A DNA stretch of 14,835 bases, taken from assembly GCA_036390175.1 (NCBI GenBank), contig DASWCG010000235.1, positions 1 through 14,835 on the forward strand, given 5' to 3'. Source of the DNA: DASQHY01 sp036390175. Its GTDB lineage: Bacteria; Acidobacteriota; Terriglobia; Acidiferrales; UBA7541. Position numbers and translations under genes: made by a program. Shown here one piece after another: positions 7,251 through 14,757 of the stretch (position 1 is the first letter of the stretch; the number at the start of each line of letters is the position of its first letter). A model generated the notes under the pieces. The model ran no database searches. It was not told where the DNA came from and saw nothing but the letters and a program-made list of their open reading frames with translations.

Positions 7251-8078
7251 TCAAGAATGCAGGTGCCCGGTGGCGCGGTATTGTTGGAGCAACTCCTCGA
7301 GGAATCGTTCGCGCCCTCCTGCACAGGCTGCGGCCATTTCCTCAGACGAAAGCGCCAGCTTGTCGCCCACCTTCCCGGCAATTTGCCAAGCCATTTTCTG
7401 GCGCACGGACGCGTCGAGGAAGGAGCGGCGCTGCAGAAATGCTTCGATGAGCTGAAACTCATTGTCCCCCAGAAGACGCAAATTATATTTTTTGCCCGAC
7501 TCCGCCGGGACGTTCCCCCAGTCCGCATGGATCTCCTCGAGCGATTTTTCTCGAACCACCACGGTGCCGGCGACAAAGTCACCCAGGCGCTTATTTTGCC
7601 GGTTGAGCAGAACCGTCAGGCAGCCAATCCCATAGAGGACCGGAAGCTCATCCACTGCGCGGAGCAGGTTGCGCGCAATCGCCTGGAATACGCTGATCGG
7701 GCGGCCCGACTGCTGAATCACGCGAAGCTGCATCAGGCGTTTCCCCGGTGTCTGGCCGTTCCAGACCGCTTCAAAAAACGCGAAGTATCCGTTGTAAAGC
7801 GCAAACCACAGGAATACCCCAACCGCCGTGACCCAGGGAGTTCCCCAGGGGATCGTTGTCCCCGCCCCGGCCGCACCAATCAGCGTAATGACAACGATGA
7901 CGATCATGGCCAGCGCCTGTATCATGGTGTCAATAAAACAGGCCAGGAAGCGGCTGCCGATTCCCGCAAGATGGAAATCGACCAGGGTCTGCTCCGGCGT
8001 TTGAATGGTAAGCTTATCGGCGAAGGTGTCGCCGCCCTGCCCCGCAGGCGGGTCCGGAGGTTGTTCCACAAAGGCCAC
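7251..8078 (-). CDS. RDD family membrane protein with helical C-terminal extension
   Basis: This 275-residue RDD-family membrane protein is numbered from GTG 8078. Signature residues are R43 and D50 in AGIGSRFLACFIDT at the first membrane helix, GQTPGKR (108-114) after the second, RNLLRAVDELP (136-146), and D167 in NKRLGDFVAGT. Membrane segments lie at about 45-72, 80-106 and 143-160. Residues 185-275 are a soluble extension containing FLQRRSFLDASVRQKMAWQIA, longer than minimal RDD proteins. The family function is unsettled, with transport roles proposed for some members. GTG 8078 is preferred because GGAGAG lies five bases upstream of it. An earlier GTG at 8126 would overlap the divergent SpoIIM gene by 46 bp. 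The gene belongs to the MoxR/DUF58 neighbourhood, where RDD and SpoIIM-like genes are usual companions. Confidence 0.9.
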   Translation of the reverse strand: MAFVEQPPDPPAGQGGDTFADKLTIQTPEQTLVDFHLAGIGSRFLACFIDTMIQALAMIVIVVITLIGAAGAGTTIPWGTPWVTAVGVFLWFALYNGYFAFFEAVWNGQTPGKRLMQLRVIQQSGRPISVFQAIARNLLRAVDELPVLYGIGCLTVLLNRQNKRLGDFVAGTVVVREKSLEEIHADWGNVPAESGKKYNLRLLGDNEFQLIEAFLQRRSFLDASVRQKMAWQIAGKVGDKLALSSEEMAAACAGGRERFLEELLQQYRATGHLHS

Positions 8079-8089
8079 CGATGCTCTCC
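8070..8089. promoter_or_regulatory. Interlocked ribosome-binding sites of the divergent RDD and SpoIIM genes
   Basis: On the minus strand GGAGAG (8089-8084) lies five bases before GTG 8078. On the plus strand AAAGG (8070-8074) lies six bases before ATG 8081. Each site is inside the other gene's first codons, and the start codons are separated by two bases (8079-8080). This supports both starts and implies that the promoters lie inside the opposite coding sequences. Confidence 0.65.
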
Positions 8090-9052
8090 GCGCGCTGGAT
8101 TGCAAAGCGAAAACCGCACTGGACACGTCTGACCGGCCTTCTCGAGCGTGCCTCGAAACACGGCGTCGCCGTGCTGTCCCACACAGAACTGCAAGAACTC
8201 GGGCTATTATACCGTCAGACGGCCGCAGACCTCGCCACCGTTCGTGAAGATCCCAAGAGCCAGTCTCTCCAGCAATACCTGAATCCGCTCCTGGGCCGCG
8301 CGCATAACCTCATTTACATGGGCCGCCGCGGAAGCCCCGGCAGCATCTTGCGGTTTTATGCCTCCACCTACCCGCAAATATTCCGCGCGACACTGCCGTA
8401 CACCGTCCTGGCATTCTCCGTGTTCCTTGCCAGCGCTGTTGCGGGTCTCCTCGCCACACTGGCCGATCCCGCGTTTTCGCGATTCCTGCTCGGCCCGCGG
8501 ATGAGCGAAACGATCGAGCGCCGCAAAATGTGGACCGACTCCATCGTCGCCATCAAGCCGCTGGCCGCGAGCGGCATCATGACCAACAACCTCACGGTTT
8601 CGATCACCACGTTCGCTCTCGGCATCACCGCGGGTCTCGGAACCCTCTACCTGCTCGCTTTCAATGGCCTGTTGTTTGGAGTCGTGCTCGCCGCCTGCTG
8701 GCAGGCGGGCATGCTCCCAAAGGTTCTCGCGTTTGTCGCCGGCCACGGCGTGCTCGAGCTCCCCGCCATTTTCATCGCCGGCGGAGGAGGGTTGCTGATT
8801 GCGCGGGGGCTGCTCTTCCCAGGGCTTCTCTCGCGGCGCGACTCGCTGGCGCAAGCAGGCAAGCAGGCGGTCCGCCTGATGCTTGGGACCATTCCCATGT
8901 TGATTGTCGCAGGCGTCATCGAAGCCTTCGTTTCGCCGACAGCGATCCCGGCGTTGTTGAAATTTATCTTCGCCGCGGTTCTCGGCAGCTTGTTCGCCCT
9001 TTACCTGGGGACCGCGGGACGTCGCGCACCCGCGCTTGTGAGTGAAGACTAG
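8081..9052 (+). CDS. SpoIIM-like (DUF95) integral membrane protein
   Basis: This 323-residue protein belongs to the stage II sporulation protein M / DUF95 family. In sporulating Bacillus, SpoIIM works with SpoIID and SpoIIP in engulfment. Homologues in non-sporulating bacteria commonly sit with RDD, DUF58 and MoxR genes and have unknown roles. The N-terminal cytosolic helical part (about 1-98) includes WIAKRKPHWTRL and LYRQTAADLATVR, both typical of the family. Membrane segments lie at about 104-127, 172-212, 222-247, 266-285 and 292-310. The NNLTVSITTFALG and GHGVLELPAIFIAGGGGLL motifs mark the core. AAAGG supports ATG 8081. The gene points against all its cluster neighbours: it diverges from RDD by 2 bp and converges on DUF58. 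Its stop codon lies within the left arm of a 20-bp inverted repeat. Confidence 0.92.
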   Translation: MLSARWIAKRKPHWTRLTGLLERASKHGVAVLSHTELQELGLLYRQTAADLATVREDPKSQSLQQYLNPLLGRAHNLIYMGRRGSPGSILRFYASTYPQIFRATLPYTVLAFSVFLASAVAGLLATLADPAFSRFLLGPRMSETIERRKMWTDSIVAIKPLAASGIMTNNLTVSITTFALGITAGLGTLYLLAFNGLLFGVVLAACWQAGMLPKVLAFVAGHGVLELPAIFIAGGGGLLIARGLLFPGLLSRRDSLAQAGKQAVRLMLGTIPMLIVAGVIEAFVSPTAIPALLKFIFAAVLGSLFALYLGTAGRRAPALVSED

Positions 9053-9163
9053 TGCCGTTCCAACTTGTTGCTCCGAGTTCTATCCTTCTCGATCAGCAAA
9101 ACGTAAGAATAGTTCATCGAAGCTCCGCACCATTTGGCTCAAAAAGTTGGAACGGCACGAGTC
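9047..9163. repeat. Long inverted repeat between convergent SpoIIM and DUF58 genes (possible MITE-like element)
   Basis: The arms at 9047-9066 and 9144-9163 are inverted copies matching at 19 of 20 positions (mismatch 9051/9159). The inner 15 bp, GTGCCGTTCCAACTT, is perfect. They enclose 77 bp, and limited pairing continues inward (for example 9068-9070 with 9140-9142). The left arm includes the SpoIIM stop codon and the right arm ends four bases before the DUF58 stop. It could be a small non-autonomous mobile element, or a bidirectional terminator or mRNA-stabilising fold. No clear target-site duplication is visible and there is no T-run after the arms. Confidence 0.75.
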
Positions 9164-9167
9164 CGGT

Positions 9168-10574
9168 TCAGAGCAGGCTCCGCTCTTTGATCTCCAGATA
9201 GCGATTCACGAGCATAGGCGTGAAGTGCGCAGGGTCGAATTCCATGGCCATGGCTCCCTGCTGCTGCAACCGCCGCAGCAAAAGCTCGCGGCGGTCCAGC
9301 ATCTCCTGCGCGGCGACATGGTGATACATTTCGCGGGCCGTTTCGGGGCTTCGTCCGGCTAACTCAGCAAGCTCCGGCTGCTTGATGACGCCAAACAAGA
9401 CCAGATGACGTGAGGTCATCTGCATAGCGCTTTCAATGACCTCGGGCGTGGCCGGCGTTTCCGCCAGGTCCGTCAGCCAGACGATCAGGCTGCGGCGGCT
9501 CTGCGTCGTGAGCAAAGTTTCCGCGGCGCGCACATGGTTCGCTTCGTAGGGTTCGGTCTGTACCTGCGCCAGGCTTTCCACCAGTGCGCGGAGGTGCAGC
9601 GGGCCGCGCCCCGCGGGAATCTGCTGCTGGGGTTTCCTCCCGTACGCCAGCAGGCCAACGCGATCGCCCGAATAGAGCGCCACCTGCGCCAGCGCCAGCG
9701 CCGCATTCACGGCGTAATCGAGTTTGCTGGGGCCCTTCACTCGCGCCCGCAGGAGTCTTCCCGCATCCAGGACTAGCCAAATCACCTGGCTCCGCTCGAC
9801 CTGATAGATTTTGCTCACCAGGCGGCTGCGCCTCGCCGAAGCCGTCCAGCAGATGTCCCGCCACGGATCGCCCGGGCGATAATCGCGCAAACTCTCGAAG
9901 TCGCGCCCTTGGCCGCGTTGCCGCTTCAGCCGCTTTTCCAGTTGGACCTGGCGGGTGCGCATCAGATAAATGGTCTGCCGCCGCGCTTCTTCGAGATTCG
10001 GATAGACGCAGACGACCTGCGCGAGATCGGCCTCCGCCCAGCGCTCCGCAATTCGAAAAATGCTTTGATACTTCACAAACACGCGGCCGAGGCGCGCGTC
10101 GCCCCGTTCGGCCGGGAAAATGGCGTAGCGCGCCGCGCCGGTTCCTCGAGCTGCGGCGCGCAATTCCAATTCAGGCGGCTCGGAGCGAAACTGTGTGGGG
10201 ACATCGTCCACGGCAACTGCGGTGATCGCTATTTTGCCGTGGTTGACGAGGCCCACTTCGACTGACGAACCGGTCCCGAATGCGGCCGCAGCCGTCCAGA
10301 TTCGCCGGAGCTCAATATCGCCGGGCGCGGGAAGCTGGACGAAATCCCAAACCCAAAGGAGCACCGCCATCACGTCCCAAACGGCCATAGCCCATAAAAA
10401 CCGCATATCCCACCACGCCGGCCCAATCCATACCAGGCCCAAAATAAAAAGGAGGAAACCTCGCGGCCCGAAGGCCCCGCTGGGGAATATCTTTCGCCAA
10501 ACGCTTTTGCTGCGATCCAGCGGGCGGGCTCGCGCGCTCGCAGTGGGTGGGACGAGATGGCTCGGGTCCTTCAT
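9168..10574 (-). CDS. DUF58 protein, membrane-anchored with vWA-like domain, probable MoxR partner
   Basis: This 468-residue protein has two hydrophobic segments near the N-terminus (about 38-56 and 58-80), so it is probably anchored with the rest in the cytoplasm. After a beta-rich region (about 86-190) comes the DUF58 signature GRDFESLRDYRPGDPWRDI (223-241) and W243 to YQVE (260). A von Willebrand A-like fold follows, from WLVLDAGRLL (266-275) to LTDLAE (367-372). DUF58 proteins are standard genomic partners of MoxR ATPases and are thought to be their adaptors or clients. The metal-site motif is reduced: D270 is present but the serines of DxSxS are not. The gene lies 28 bp after moxR on the same strand. 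I see no Shine-Dalgarno sequence before ATG 10574, so translation may depend on coupling, or the start may differ. Confidence 0.92.
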   Translation of the reverse strand: MKDPSHLVPPTASARARPLDRSKSVWRKIFPSGAFGPRGFLLFILGLVWIGPAWWDMRFLWAMAVWDVMAVLLWVWDFVQLPAPGDIELRRIWTAAAAFGTGSSVEVGLVNHGKIAITAVAVDDVPTQFRSEPPELELRAAARGTGAARYAIFPAERGDARLGRVFVKYQSIFRIAERWAEADLAQVVCVYPNLEEARRQTIYLMRTRQVQLEKRLKRQRGQGRDFESLRDYRPGDPWRDICWTASARRSRLVSKIYQVERSQVIWLVLDAGRLLRARVKGPSKLDYAVNAALALAQVALYSGDRVGLLAYGRKPQQQIPAGRGPLHLRALVESLAQVQTEPYEANHVRAAETLLTTQSRRSLIVWLTDLAETPATPEVIESAMQMTSRHLVLFGVIKQPELAELAGRSPETAREMYHHVAAQEMLDRRELLLRRLQQQGAMAMEFDPAHFTPMLVNRYLEIKERSLL

Positions 10575-10602
10575 CGAATAAATGCGGGCTGTTTCGCCGG
10601 GG

Positions 10603-11553
10603 CTACTTCGGCACCTCGACCGCGGCGACCACTTCAGCGATCACCTGATCGGCCGTAATGCCGTCGAGATCGGCTTCCGGTTTCAACAACAGACGATGCC
10701 GCAATACAGCCGGCGCGACGCCTTTGACGTCGTCCGGGATCAAAAAATCGCGCCCTTCCAGCGCTGCTGTGGCCTTGGCGACAAAGAGAAGGTTGAGCGC
10801 CGCCCGGGGGCTGGCCCCGAGGCTGAGGGAGGGCCAATCGCGGCTGCGCCTCACAATCGTCGAGACGTAGCGGAATAGTTGCGGCTCGACGCGCACCTGC
10901 CGCACTTCTTCGCGTGCCCCCTCGAGCCACCCGCCCGGAAGCGGCTCCAGCCCGAGTCGTTCAAGGTGATGGGCGTCGTAACCTTCGTGATAGCGCTCGA
11001 GGATCTGTGTCTCGTGTTCCGCCGGCGGATACCCTATGCGGATCTTCATCAGGAAGCGGTCGAGTTGCGCTTCGGGCAGCGGATACGTTCCCTCGAACTC
11101 GATGGGATTCTGCGTCGCGAGAACCGTGAAAAAGCGCGAAAGCGCGTGGCTGGTGCCTTCAATGGTCACCTGGCGCTCCTCCATGGCTTCCAGCAGCGCC
11201 GACTGCGTGCGCGGCGGCGTGCGGTTGATTTCGTCCACCAGCAAAAGGTCCGTGAAGATGGGCCCTTCGTGAAACGAGAACTTGCTGGCGGCCTGATTGA
11301 AAACATTTGTGCCGGTGACGTCCGCGGGCATCAGATCCGGCGTGCACTGGACGCGGCGGAACTTGAGCTGCCCGATTTGTGCAAGCGCCTTGACCGCAAG
11401 CGTCTTCGCCAGTCCGGGGACGCCTTCGAGCAACGCGTGGCCGCTGCAGAGCAGCACCAGCAGTAATTGGTCGAGCGCCTCGCGCTGCCCCACAATGGCC
11501 CGCGCCATTTCCCGGCGCACGTGTTCCGCAAGCTTGTTTACCTGTTCGGCCAT
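10603..11553 (-). CDS. MoxR family AAA+ ATPase
   Basis: This 316-residue cytoplasmic MoxR AAA+ ATPase is a presumed chaperone-like remodeller that acts on vWA/DUF58 partners. Features are Walker A GVPGLAKT (44-51), Walker B LLLVDEIN (103-110, D107/E108), sensor 1 ATQNP (146-150), the EAQLDRF motif with R166, and a sensor-2-like GASPRAAL towards the C-terminus. The length is normal for MoxR (about 310-330). The frame stays open far upstream, to 12759, but the added sequence is antisense-like low-complexity Arg/Ala/Gly translation that only shadows DUF4350. The MoxR homology begins at ATG 11553, which is preceded by AAGGAG. The start overlaps the end of DUF4350 by 16 bp, which suggests translational coupling. 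DUF58 follows after 28 bp. Confidence 0.96.
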   Translation of the reverse strand: MAEQVNKLAEHVRREMARAIVGQREALDQLLLVLLCSGHALLEGVPGLAKTLAVKALAQIGQLKFRRVQCTPDLMPADVTGTNVFNQAASKFSFHEGPIFTDLLLVDEINRTPPRTQSALLEAMEERQVTIEGTSHALSRFFTVLATQNPIEFEGTYPLPEAQLDRFLMKIRIGYPPAEHETQILERYHEGYDAHHLERLGLEPLPGGWLEGAREEVRQVRVEPQLFRYVSTIVRRSRDWPSLSLGASPRAALNLLFVAKATAALEGRDFLIPDDVKGVAPAVLRHRLLLKPEADLDGITADQVIAEVVAAVEVPK

Positions 11554-12737
11554 TCCTGCGTCTCCTTGTTTGTGCGGCGTTTGATCTGCAAAAGCTCGGC
11601 GTAATGTTCGAGCGACTGAACGACGCGCAAGGCATCCTCGTCGCCGATGTCGGATTGCCGCGTGGCGCGCTCGGCTGCCTGCAGCGCTTCGTAAAAACCC
11701 GGCTCCGTCCAGCCCAGGCGGTCCCGCGCCGCCTGATGGAGCTGCGCGATGGGCGCGCCTGCCGGCAATCCCAGGCGCCGCGTCAGCAGCGCGCGAAAGT
11801 GCTGCACGCTGATGGACGCCGCTGCGGCGCCGGCATGCCCGCGGTGATAGAGGTCGCCGAGCGTTTCTACAAATTCCAGGGGAGAAAGCCTCGCGGCCAC
11901 CTGCGGCGGGCGCACTGGGCCCGAACGCCGCGCGAAGGTGAGGAGCAGGGCCAGCGCCAGAACGCCGAGTTGCGCAAACGCCGGCGGCACAGGGGTTTTT
12001 TGCAGGTACGACCTCAGTGTTCCGCGCTCTCCGTGATAGTACTCGTCCCAGAGGACTCGAACCCCCCGGACCGGGCCGACGGAATTCAGGAAGAGCTGCA
12101 AGTTCCCTGAAAGCGTGATTCCCGCGTTTGTCAGCGGCGTGGGAGCGGCCCACCAGATGATCCGGCCCTGTCCCACGCGGTAGGTGACCACCGCTGCTTG
12201 GGAGCCTTCGGCGTAAACGGCGAGGTGCCCGAAGTGTTTCATCTCCCAGCGCGTGCCGGGTGCTACCAGGATTTCGTCTGCGCCGCGCGTGAGCGGGCTG
12301 GGCGCCACCGCCCGATAAATCTTCCATTCGGCTTCGTTCGCTTCCACCTTCAGCAGACCGCCTTGCGGAACCATCCTCGCGGCTTCCTGTCCGATCGCCA
12401 GAACACGCCCTCCGGAATTCACAAAACGGGCCAATGCGCTTATCTCTTCGGCGCTGGCCGGCAAGAGCGGTTCCGCCAATATCAAGAGCGTATCGGAAGC
12501 AGGCTGGGGCAATTCGGTGGGAGGGAGAGCCCAGCGCTCCACCGTATATCCCAGGTCCGTCAGCAGTAGATAGGCGGCCTTGGCTCCTTCTGAGGCCGAG
12601 GAGCGCGTCGTCGGGAAACTGGGGCCCTTCGCCGAATTGCTCGGGAATACGAATGCGCCGATGGCCAGCACGACCAAAAGAAGGCCGCCGAAAAGAATCA
12701 GGATTCGGCGGTCGGCAGGATCGAGGGAAACCGGCAT
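11538..12737 (-). CDS. DUF4350 domain membrane protein
   Basis: This 399-residue protein has an N-terminal membrane helix (about 12-31), then an extracytoplasmic DUF4350 domain (about 40-235). That domain opens with SSASEGAKAAYLLLTDLGY and ends with VLWDEYYHGERG (228-239), matching the DEYxHG feature of the family. The fold resembles glutamine amidotransferase-like domains but I see no catalytic Cys, so it is probably a binding module. A second helix at about 253-269 returns the chain to the cytoplasm, where about 130 helical residues follow. DUF4350 genes regularly accompany MoxR, DUF58 and DUF4129 genes. GGAGG seven bases before ATG 12737 is a strong ribosome-binding site. The first 40 bp overlap the end of the DUF4129 gene, and the last 16 bp overlap moxR. 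Confidence 0.9.
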   Translation of the reverse strand: MPVSLDPADRRILILFGGLLLVVLAIGAFVFPSNSAKGPSFPTTRSSASEGAKAAYLLLTDLGYTVERWALPPTELPQPASDTLLILAEPLLPASAEEISALARFVNSGGRVLAIGQEAARMVPQGGLLKVEANEAEWKIYRAVAPSPLTRGADEILVAPGTRWEMKHFGHLAVYAEGSQAAVVTYRVGQGRIIWWAAPTPLTNAGITLSGNLQLFLNSVGPVRGVRVLWDEYYHGERGTLRSYLQKTPVPPAFAQLGVLALALLLTFARRSGPVRPPQVAARLSPLEFVETLGDLYHRGHAGAAAASISVQHFRALLTRRLGLPAGAPIAQLHQAARDRLGWTEPGFYEALQAAERATRQSDIGDEDALRVVQSLEHYAELLQIKRRTNKETQEWPNR

Positions 12738-13783
12738 CCCAGTACCTCCAGGTTCTCAATGGTTGCGCGGAAGTCTTCGTGCGTTGTCACCTGATATCCG
12801 TACCAGGTAACTTCGAGGCGCCGCGTGAGTGTGGCGAGCGCCGTGCGCTGCTCGAGAAGATTCGCAAGCGGGCGATCGCTCGGCGGCGCGGGCTCACTCC
12901 GCTCAGCGTGGCTTCCTGCAAGCATTCGCAAATACTCTCGTGGCGTGCGGTCGCGTTCGAGCTGCAACGCACCCAAATCCCATAGACGAAATATCCCGGC
13001 CCAGTAGCCGCGGTGCACCGCGTCGCGATAATCGCGCCGTGCTGCGGCCTCAAGCGCTTCGCGCGCCCAATCGCGCCAGGTCTTCCCCGGGGGGATTGGT
13101 GAATCCAGACTCAAATTCGCGGTTCGAGCCGTCCGCAGCAGCACCCGCGCAACCAGGAGTGCAAGGAGCAAAAACAGAATCGCGACAACGCCCCAAATCA
13201 GAACCTCACTCGAATGCGGAATGGCCAGGATAGGACGCAGGATCCGCCGAAGCGTCCGTAGGATCCAGCTTGTGACTCGCTGCGCAAGTTTCTGGAACCA
13301 TCCGGGCGGGCTGACGCTCTCGAATTCGCGCCGCTTGAGAATCTCTGTCACGCGAGCCCGCGCCACGGCGGCGTCTGGTTCGGCGCTCGGTTTCTCAAAG
13401 CCCGCTGCTTCTTCCCGCAAGATGCCCAGACGCGCCAACAAGTCCTTTTCCAGCGACGCACGGAGTTTCGGAGTGCTGTCCATAGTGGCAAGAGTGGACA
13501 CCAGCCACTCCGTCGAAACGCTGAAAGTTTGACCTTCGGCGCGAACAAGCCACATCTCCGGCAACGAATCTCTTAGCGGTGCAATCCGGCTTGGGTTCTC
13601 CGCAAGGCCGGAGACGGCTGTCGAGACGTGATCCAACTCCGCGATATAGCCCCGCGCGTCCGTTTCTTTGATGAGTGCCGCCGAACCCGCCGTCCCTTGC
13701 TGTGCTTCACCGGAACGGGACGCCCGGGCAGTTTGCAGGCCGGTCAGTGCCATTACGCTGAGGAGCAGACAGAGGCGGGACAT
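12698..13783 (-). CDS. DUF4129 domain membrane protein with signal sequence
   Basis: This 361-residue protein has a signal peptide or N-terminal helix (about 1-20), an extracytoplasmic helical part (about 25-190), one membrane segment (about 194-217) and a cytoplasmic DUF4129 domain (about 238-345). The domain shows DYRDAVHRGYWAGIFRLWDL, LERDRTPREYLRML, and the ending RRLEVTWYGYQVTTHEDF. In other genomes DUF4129 is often fused to transglutaminase-like domains; no transglutaminase part is seen here. Its function is unknown, but the neighbourhood points to work with the MoxR ATPase. ATG 13783 overlaps the TAA of the preceding gene as TAATG, a classic reinitiation junction, and the 3' end overlaps DUF4350 by 40 bp. 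Confidence 0.9.
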   Translation of the reverse strand: MSRLCLLLSVMALTGLQTARASRSGEAQQGTAGSAALIKETDARGYIAELDHVSTAVSGLAENPSRIAPLRDSLPEMWLVRAEGQTFSVSTEWLVSTLATMDSTPKLRASLEKDLLARLGILREEAAGFEKPSAEPDAAVARARVTEILKRREFESVSPPGWFQKLAQRVTSWILRTLRRILRPILAIPHSSEVLIWGVVAILFLLLALLVARVLLRTARTANLSLDSPIPPGKTWRDWAREALEAAARRDYRDAVHRGYWAGIFRLWDLGALQLERDRTPREYLRMLAGSHAERSEPAPPSDRPLANLLEQRTALATLTRRLEVTWYGYQVTTHEDFRATIENLEVLGCRFPSILPTAES

Positions 13784-14757
13784 TATCCGATGGCGGCAGG
13801 AGGCGGCGCAGCCCCGGGAGGGAGCGCGCCCGGCCGCGCGTCCAGGTTTGCCACCATCACCTGCAAATCGAAGGCTTCTTTGCGCACCCGAACGTCATAG
13901 TAAAACAGCGCCAGGGCAACCATCAGCAGCGGCGTGCTCAACGCGGCTCCTGCCCCGCCGACGATGGAAGAGAGTCCGGTAATCCACAGAGGCACTTCCT
14001 GGCTTTTTGCCGTCATTACGCCGGAAAGAATCCAGAATGGCATTTGCAGGACGATGATCACGATGTACGTCATCAATGTCATCAAAAACAGAACAACGAA
14101 GACGCGCCCACGATTCCGGCGCACCAGTTCCAGGCTGCGCTTCAAAGCCTGAATGATTCCCGAACGCTCCAGTAGCAGAGATTGCGCGGAAACGGAGAAT
14201 CCCAGGAAGAGCCAAATGATCGCAGCGATTCCGGCGCCAGACCCAATGATCCCGCCCACTATGGCGAGAATCGGAGATGCGAATGCGGAGACGGCGACCA
14301 GAACCCCAACGAAAATCGCTGCCAGTAGGTAACAGGCAAATAGGCACAGGAAAATCATCAAGTTCAAGCCGAGAAGAGCCCCGATCCGGGGAGTCACCTT
14401 CGAATAGGAGCTCGCAATCGTTGCGGGCCGTCCCAAGTAAACATCCGAAACGGCGAACGTGGTCGCTCCCAGGGCAATCGTGTACAGAACATACGTGACC
14501 AGAAACAGTATGCCGAAACTCAGGATAAAGGTTCCAAAAAACTGCTGAAATTGCGCCACCGTTTGCGCGGGGGTCGCAGAGCCCGGAGGAGCCATCATGG
14601 GCCGCCAAATCGCCTGCAGACCAATCCCGGAAATCACCAGGATGACTTCCGGCAGCGCCATGATCCCGACAAACATCCAGAAATGATTGCGGTACACCGT
14701 AAAGGTCCGGTCGAGCAATTCACCCAAGTTGAGCGGCCTCAAATCCATTGCTGCCAT
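13783..14757 (-). CDS. Polytopic membrane protein, first gene of the MoxR/DUF58 operon
   Basis: This 324-residue protein is numbered from ATG 14757. Six or so hydrophobic segments lie at about 27-49, 75-100, 128-152, 155-190, 218-242 and 262-285. Recognisable blocks are LGELLDRTFTVYRNHF (11-26), LLLERSGIIQALKRS (194-208) and LFYYDVRVRKEAFDLQ (284-299), with a Pro/Ala-rich tail. These resemble the membrane domain annotated in some genomes as glycerophosphodiester phosphodiesterase membrane-associated, but no phosphodiesterase domain is present, so no enzyme activity is claimed. GGAGG at 14767-14763 (minus strand) lies five bases before ATG 14757. An earlier GTG at 14781 is less likely. The stop overlaps the DUF4129 start by one base. 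As the first gene, its upstream region should carry the operon promoter. Confidence 0.85.
   Translation of the reverse strand: MAAMDLRPLNLGELLDRTFTVYRNHFWMFVGIMALPEVILVISGIGLQAIWRPMMAPPGSATPAQTVAQFQQFFGTFILSFGILFLVTYVLYTIALGATTFAVSDVYLGRPATIASSYSKVTPRIGALLGLNLMIFLCLFACYLLAAIFVGVLVAVSAFASPILAIVGGIIGSGAGIAAIIWLFLGFSVSAQSLLLERSGIIQALKRSLELVRRNRGRVFVVLFLMTLMTYIVIIVLQMPFWILSGVMTAKSQEVPLWITGLSSIVGGAGAALSTPLLMVALALFYYDVRVRKEAFDLQVMVANLDARPGALPPGAAPPPAAIG

Noticed and set aside
7257..8132. Plus-strand open frame mirroring the RDD gene
   Set aside because: The minus strand has the RDD signature and membrane helices. The plus frame is an unpatterned shadow.
11554..12759. In-frame upstream extension of the MoxR reading frame giving about 718 residues
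   Set aside because: The added sequence is Arg/Ala/Gly-rich shadow translation of the DUF4350 gene in another frame. MoxR homology begins at ATG 11553, which has its own AAGGAG.
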